From Diphasiastrum complanatum (lineage: Eukaryota > Streptophyta > Lycopodiopsida > Lycopodiales > Lycopodiaceae), in contig CM055106.1 of the NCBI GenBank assembly GCA_029204225.1, positions 18,610,149-18,674,148 of the forward strand: a stretch of 64,000 nucleotides of DNA, in the 5' to 3' direction. The notes beneath the pieces are model-generated. The model saw only the letters and a list, made by a program, of their open reading frames with translations. It was not told the DNA's origin and did not search any database. The position numbers and the translations under genes are program-made. Each line of letters starts with the position of its first letter. The stretch's first letter is position 1. Shown here one piece after another: positions 58,245 to 64,000 of this stretch.

Positions 58245-59194
58245 TGACAATCAAAAGAATCACGAGAGCGAAACAAAACAATTCGAGATGTATGGAGTTC
58301 ATATATGATTGCTAGTCACTGCCAACTGTATCATTCCTACAGTCCTCCAGAATGTAGACATGCACTGCTGTACTATGTTGACAAATTAATGCAGCATTCA
58401 ACAAGATTCAAACCAAGGTGCGAAAATTAGATGAACAAGTGAATCAGACACATGAATGACAACAGACTATTTTGCATTCAAGATCAGACATGATAAGAGT
58501 GATATGTGCGCAAACGACTACAAAATCATCTATTGCTTTTTCTGATTCTTCAAGCACTGCATGCAAATCCATGTAGTGCATTGGCGTGAGAGAAATACAG
58601 TTCTCCCACGAGTAATGTCTCGCTTACTAGCAGACTTGTGGATTTACAAATCCTATCAAAATTGCCTTGCACACAGGCGGACTTGTATTCTATATTTTCA
58701 TTTTCTTGCTTACTAGCATTAGACTACTTCATGTGTATGTGTGTATTATCAAGTATCATCCAAAAAGTATATAGTCGCGTTGTGTAACTCTTAGATTAGA
58801 GTAATTAAGCATCTACAACTAATCACGAATTATAAGAGTGATAGATTAGCCACGACCTAGAGTGTATCTGCTGACTTCATGCTATCAGATCATATATCTA
58901 TATTTCTGGGTACTTGCATAATCTTGCTGGTCCTTTTTGGAGCATGAGGGCAGAAAAGGGTGTTGCGACGATTTTCGTGTCGCTTTGTGCCTTTTGACTT
59001 TCGCGTCGTTTGAATTTCTTCCCCTGTACCTCAAAAAATTCTCTCTCCCAAATCTTTTGCGTTCGTGTCTTCTCCTCAGGGTGTTCGAAACATTTTTGCT
59101 TCGTGTCTTTTGACTTTCGTGTTCACGAACATTTTCGTTAGGCAGAGGGCTAAAAGCTACAAAGCTTTGGTAATAGAAACATTTTGTTTCTTCA
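58245..59194 (-). repeat. 3' LTR of GH79-intron copia element
   Basis: 950 bp, TGAAGAAACAAAA ... TTGTCA on the - strand. High identity to 62705-63683 with scattered differences and a few indels. Confidence 0.93.
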
Positions 59195-59218
59195 GCTCCC
59201 TCTCAAAGCATGATAGCT

Positions 59219-59886
59219 TTACGACTCCGAGACTGCTCCTCTATCAGCAACCATGTCTTTCATTCCGATGAAGGTGGTTTGTAGCATCTTCTTCTCAATT
59301 AGATCCCTAATCAAGTGGTACTTGATCGCGTTGTGTTTCGTCCTTGAGTGAAACACAGGATCTTTCGTCAGATGTATTGCAGATGTGTTATCCATCTGCA
59401 AGACCAGAGGCTCGTTCCTTGTTTCGCCCAATTTGTCCAGAAACTGCCTGAGCCAAATTATCTCGTTGGCCATCTTTGCTGCTGCAATGTACTCTGCTTC
59501 ACAGGATGACTGAGCCACAATGCTCTGCTTCTTGCTGACCCGGAGAATTGTGGCCCCTGACGTGATGGTGCACCCTCCTTGAGATGCTTTTACAATCGTC
59601 CTTGAGGGATGCCCAGCTAGCATCACTATAGGAAAGCATCTTGAAACCTGCATCACGACAATAACACAAGCCATAATCCCTCGTTAATTGAAGATATTGC
59701 AAAATTCATTTTGTAATCTTCCAATGTGTCAAGCCTGAATTCGTGCAGAATTGGCTCATCCTGAAAGGCTGCATAAGCAATGTCAGGGCATGTGTTGTCT
59801 GCAAGGTACATCAACAAACCTATCAGCTTTCTATCCGGGTGTGAGTTGCATTTGTTCTCTCTCTTCTTCAGTCTTCGGACAATCAT
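59219..59886 (-). pseudogene. copia RNase H
   Basis: LIGLLMYLADNTCPDIAYA (59886-59653) precedes DASWASLKDDCKS and, in the next frame, KQSIVAQSSCEAEYIAAAKM, MDNTSAIHLTKDPVFHSRTK, IKYHLIRDLIEKK and MVADRGAVSES. The usual ADIFTK end is altered. Confidence 0.88.
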
Positions 59887-60791
59887 CGTTTGTCAACACC
59901 GTTCTTGCAAGCATTGGAGTATTCGCTCCTTTGCAGTTCAGCATTCCAAAATCCTCTAGGATTTTCTGGGTGTATCTGGACTGGTGAAGGTATAGCTTAC
60001 CTCCCTCATAGTCCCTTTCAATTTGATGGCCAAGGTAGCACCTGGCTTCTCCCAGATCCACGATCTCGAAATGTTTCGAGATGTCTTCCTTCACTTCAGC
60101 AATCAACTTCTCACTCTTGCAAAGTACCAGAGTGTCGTCCACATAGATAGCCAGCCACAATAGTGATCTGCCCATCTGTAACTCTGACATATACATTGGA
60201 ATCAACCATCAGTGGCTTGAATCCTAATGATTTTAGGGCTTGATCCTTCTTTTTGTACCATTATCGAGTTGACTGTGTCAGACCATAGATACTTCTATGC
60301 ATTCTGCATGTATGATCAGGATGTGAATTCGAGACATATCCTGGGGGTTGATCCATGTAGACTTCCTCGTCTAACTCACCATGCAAGAAGGCTGTCTTCT
60401 CGTCCACAATGTGGATCCTGAGGTCATAAGCAGTTGCATATGCAAATAACAATCGTAGGGACGAATGTTTGATGACAGGAGAGAAGCTTTCAGAGTAGTC
60501 AATACCAAATCTCTGAGAAAATCCCTTCGCTACCAGTCTTGCCTTGTATTTCGAGACATTCCCATCCGATCCATACTTGAGCTTGAAAACCCATTTGCAT
60601 TTGACAGTCTTGCGCTTATGTAGTAATGGCTGCATCGTCCATATCTTGTTCTTCCTCATGGATTCCATCTCTTCGTTCATGGCTTGGATCCATTTGTCCT
60701 TCTCTGGACATTCAATCGCTTCCTCAAAAGTCTGTGGTTCACCACTGAATCCACAAAAATCTTCTGATGTAGAAGCAAAGCTGCCTGGCAC
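59831..60791 (-). pseudogene. copia reverse transcriptase
   Basis: 60791-60261 has KTVKCKWVFKLKYGSDGNVS, ARLVAKGFSQRFGIDYSE and IVDEKTAFLHGELDEEVYM (first catalytic Asp present, Val replaced by Glu after it), then IYGLTQSTR. After a frameshift 60205-59831 has IYVDDTLVLCKSE (intact active site), GEARCYLGHQIERD and the region before RNase H. Confidence 0.9.
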
Positions 60792-60898
60792 GTATCTTGA
60801 TGGCGCTCTTCACAGTCTTGTTGACCTTCTAGGAGATCCTCCTGGGACAGGAATGCCTTTGCCTTTGTCTACTCTGCTCGGTCCGAAACCATCCTGGT

Positions 60899-61678
60899 TT
60901 ACAGGAATTGTAGCAGTAGGCTGGCTTTAGAATCTTTCGTCTTCAGATTCGTCACTCGAATGGGAAGCGACTCAAACTCTTTGTTTTTGTGTTTGTCATC
61001 TACTCCCTCTGTCATTGGCGGTAGATCATAATATTGTCTTTCTAGGACTTCATAGCTGACAGGATCATCATTGGCCATTGTCCTGCTCTCATCAAATCTG
61101 ACATCTCTCACTATCTTTACAATGTTCGTGTTTGGCATGTAGACTCTGTAGTATGACGAATTGTTGTCATAACCTACAAGAAATCCTTGTTCACCTTTCT
61201 CATCAAGCTTCTTACGAAGCTTATCAGGAATATGTGCATAAGCTGCATAGCCAAAGATTCTGATGTGAGATAGGTTGGGCTTTCTACCCCACTATAACTC
61301 GTGTGGTGGCGTGTGAGGGACACCAGACTTATCTGTTCTCTTCTGGATGTATGCGGCTATAGCTACTGCTTCAACCCACAGTACCCTTGGAGCATTCGAG
61401 TAGGCCATCATGCATTTGGCAGCTTCCATCAGGGTCCTATTCTTTCTTTCAGCAACACCGTGGTGTTGCGGTGTGTAGGATGTAGTCCTTCTGTGAATGA
61501 TGCCACGATCATTGCAAAAGTCAGTGAAGCGATTCGAGATGTATTGGCCACCTCGATCTGTCCTGATCTGCTTCATTGTGTTGTCTGTACATCTCTCAGC
61601 CCAATTCACATACTTTGTGAATTGCTTCAGATTTATTCTGAATAAAGTACACTCTGGCAAGTTTACTTTAATCATCAA
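60899..61678 (-). pseudogene. copia integrase core and C-terminal part
   Basis: 61678-61292 contains the second Asp in QIRTDRGGQYISN and the Glu in YTPQHHGVAERKNRTL. The C-terminal region carries on in another frame, including KIRIFGYAAYAHIPD-like sequence at about 61260-61200. 61138-60899 holds the linker NIVKIVRDVRFDESR before RT. Confidence 0.85.
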
Positions 61679-62264
61679 TGAAGATTATGTAATACTTTGA
61701 GCCTCCTACTGAGATCACATTGAAAGGCCCATAGATGTTAGAATGCACTAACTCCAAAATCTTGGTCGTTCTGTAGGAGTCTTCGACAAATGGAGTGTGT
61801 GACATCTTACCCTTCAAACATGCATCACAGGTGGTCGAATTGGTTGCATTCGAGATGTTGACCCCTGTTATCGCTCCATGATGGCTTTCTTGGTAAACTG
61901 CCATTGAGTTCATGTGGCATAGTCTCCTGTGCCACAGAGTGTCTGGTGAATCATCATGAGTCTGATGCACCTCATCTGCAGGTAGGCGTACCTTCAGGTG
62001 ATATAGATTACCCTTTCTTCTACCTTGAGTGATCAGGGTACTGGTATTGGCATCAACCACGTTGCATGCTTCGTCAGAAAATGTCACACGCATCCCTGCA
62101 TCTGCTATTCTTGCCACAGAAAGCAAGTCTTGCTGTAGTGTAGGCATGAACAGAACGTCCTTGAGCTGTCTGTCTTTGCCATTCGTGTTGAGCCACAGTG
62201 AACCAATACCGTTCACTTGATGTTTAGATCCATCTCCAAGAAATGAATTTTGAAGGATCTGCAC
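61668..62264 (-). pseudogene. copia protease end, GAG-pre-integrase, integrase start
   Basis: LGDGSKHQVNGIGSLWLN and LFMPTLQQDLLSVARIAD (protease end), LWHRRLCHMNSMAVYQ and C-D-A-C-L-KGKM (zinc site), then the first integrase motif as LVHSNIYGPFNV, with Asn where the catalytic Asp is expected, and YIIFIDD. Confidence 0.88.
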
Positions 62265-62283
62265 TTCTGAAATCAGACATAAT

Positions 62284-62587
62284 TCATCTTGATGTCACGA
62301 AGTGTGAGGTGGCTCCTGAATCTAGGATCACCTCATGTGTGTTAGATGCTGATGCTGCACACACGTCCTCACAAATGTAGGTGGTCGAACAGTTTTTGTT
62401 CGATCTCCCTCCACTTACATAGCTCTTTGCCTGATGTCGTAGGCATATCCTCTGTGCCATCCACCCAGGGGAATAAACCTTCATCCTTGAGTATCAATGA
62501 TGTCTTAGCTTTCCAGGCTAGAAATTTAGATCCTGAAGAATCAAGAACTATACAGATCTTGCTCTGTATGCTGCTGATTGAAGCCAT
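62284..62587 (-). pseudogene. copia gag scrap joined to protease
   Basis: 62587-62369 starts MASISSIQSKI and has KFLAWKAKTSLILKDEGLF, the gag N-terminal pattern, then a frame break. The next frame ending at 62284 goes directly to EVILDSGATSHFVT, the protease catalytic box. Nearly all of gag with the zinc knuckle is missing. Confidence 0.82.
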
Positions 62588-62704
62588 TGCCTCTGAAGTG
62601 TGTTCACTTGTTGATGGTTGTTTGTTTGAATGCTTGGCCTCCTGGATCTGATAGCCCCTTTTGGCTATGTCAGATTATGACAAGGTAGGCTCTGATACCA
62701 CTTA

Positions 62705-63683
62705 TGACAATCGAATGAATCGTGAGAGCGAAACAAAACAACTCAGATGGATGGAGTTCAGATATGATTGCTGGTCACTGCCAGCTGCATCATTCCTACA
62801 GTCCTCCAGAATGTAGACATGCATTGTTGTACTACATTGACAAATTAATGCAGCATTCAACAAGATTCAAACCAAGGTGCGAAAATTAGATGAACAAGTG
62901 AATCAGACACACGAATGACAACAGACAAATTAGTCACACGAATAGTAGCAGACAAAATAACATTCCAGATCATACTATCATCTAGAATAATGATGTGCAT
63001 AATAGCTACAAAATCATTTACTGATTTTTCTAATTCTTCAAGCACTGCATGCAAATCCACGCAGTGCGTTGGCGTGAGAGAAATACAGTTCTCCCACGAG
63101 TAATGTCTCGCTTACTAGCGGACTTGTGGATCTACAATTCCTATCAGAATTGTCTCGCACGCAGGCAGACTTGTATTCTGTATTTTCGTCTTTTTGCTTA
63201 CTAGCAATAGACTACTTCATGTGTATGTATGTATTATCAAGTATCATCCAGAAAGTATATAGTTGCGTCGCGTAACTCCTAGATTAGAGTAATTAAGCAT
63301 CTACAACTAGTCAGGAATTACAAGAGTGGCGGATTAGCCATGACCTAGAGTGTATTTGCTGACGTCATGCTATCAGATCAGATATCTGTACTTCTGGGTA
63401 CTTGCATGATCTTGCTAGTCCTTTTTGGAGCATGAGGGCAGAAAAGGGTGTCGTGATGATTTTCGTGTCGCTTTGTGCCTTTTGACTTTCGTGTCGTTTG
63501 ACTTTCTCCCCCTGTACTGTGAAAAATTCTCTTTTGCGAATCTTTCGCGTTCGTGTCTTCTCCTCAAGGTTTTCGCGAACATTTTCGCTTCATGTCTTTT
63601 GACTTTGTGTTCGCGAACATTTTCGTTAGGCAGAGGGCTGAAAGCTAGCAAAGCTTTGGTAATAGAAATGTTTTGTTTCTTCA
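62705..63683 (-). repeat. 5' LTR of GH79-intron copia element
   Basis: 979 bp. Same ends as the 3' copy. Rich in ttcgtgtcg and tgacttt words near its start and gcggacttg blocks in the middle. Confidence 0.93.
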
Positions 63684-64000
63684 CTTCCTAAATTTACGCA
63701 TGTAGTGCTTGCAAGGAGGCCAGTTGAGAGTATGGCCATGGGTTGTCGCCTCCAGCCTACACTCCATCATGTTGGTTAAGATTTGTTGACCTCCTTAATG
63801 GATCTAAGATTTAAATTTTTTGAGACCTTATTCTTAAATGTCTATAGAAGTAAAAGGGGCCTTTTAAGAAAGTTCATTAGAAAATCTTAGCTTGAAATTC
63901 GTTGAGTGGGCTTGATTGGCAAGATTTAGTTTAACGAGCATTTTAATTCGCTCTGAAATTTTAGGTAAATAGCTAGGCAAATTGCTTCTAGGGCACTTTA
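63684..64000 (+). other. GH79 intron 2, distal part
   Basis: AT-rich non-coding DNA to the end of the window. No exon recognised. Confidence 0.5.

Larger units (their letters stand above)
58245..63683 (-). mobile_element. Ty1/copia element with both LTRs inside GH79 intron 2
   Basis: 5' LTR (on the - strand) is 63683-62705, followed by TAAG and a perfect primer site TGGTATCAGAGCC (62700-62688). Gag scrap, protease, integrase, RT with intact YVDD box and RNase H follow in order. Then a purine tract (gagagggagc, 59204-59195) and the 3' LTR 59194-58245. All domains are on the - strand, opposite to the GH79 gene. Gag is largely deleted and the polyprotein has several frameshifts, so the copy is not autonomous. 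No exact 5-bp target duplication is seen (cttga / cttcc). Confidence 0.95.

Noticed and set aside
58245-63683. Intact, active copia element
   Set aside because: LTRs and the YVDD box are present, but gag is mostly missing, the polyprotein frame is broken several times and the first integrase Asp is Asn.

Overview
The window looks like nuclear DNA of a land plant with a large, retroelement-rich genome. Genes have short exons separated by introns of up to 6.5 kb or more, Ty1/copia elements lie inside introns, (GA)n arrays are frequent, and the host genes are typical of plants (SCAMP, an ER-anchored bZIP17/28-type factor, a GH79 heparanase-like protein). Long introns, together with an R2/LINE-like element and a DUF7869-like element gene, suggest a gymnosperm or a fern rather than a compact angiosperm. 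The species cannot be fixed from the sequence alone.

Layout. 1-3000: a decayed non-LTR reverse-transcriptase element on the + strand with the centre of its RT removed. 3000-5890: intergenic DNA with a tandem duplication and a MITE-like unit. 5888-19381 (- strand): a complete 13-exon SCAMP gene whose exons can all be joined in frame (315 aa). Its fourth intron carries a deleted copia element in the opposite orientation. 20100-22060: tandem repeats, (GA)n arrays and a templated inverted duplication. 22020-24700 and 25495-27859: two unrelated copia elements (- strand). 28914-30190: a lone LTR with primer-binding site and leader. 30200-34940: two divergently oriented, decayed multi-exon gene remnants on either side of a striking array of 15 copies of a 17-bp palindrome repeated about every 41 bp. 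35500-38250: LTR-like sequence, a frameshifted coiled-coil ORF series and a copia gag scrap. 42487-45614 (- strand): a two-exon, 882-aa bZIP17/28-like membrane protein whose DNA-binding basic region has been lost by substitution. Duplicated upstream DNA and ACGT-core boxes follow. 48150-53700: repeat-rich DNA with an unrecognised ORF remnant. 55324 to beyond the window end (+ strand): the first two exons of a GH79 heparanase-like gene. Its second intron is longer than 8 kb and contains a copia element with both LTRs (58245-63683).

The three host genes are unrelated housekeeping or stress genes: post-Golgi membrane traffic, ER-stress signalling and cell-wall/proteoglycan glycoside hydrolysis. 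No operon-like logic connects them. The least explained feature is the helically phased palindrome array at 31825-32435 between two divergent ORF sets, which I propose as the control or recombination centre of an undescribed mobile element. The second is the bZIP protein without a usable basic region.
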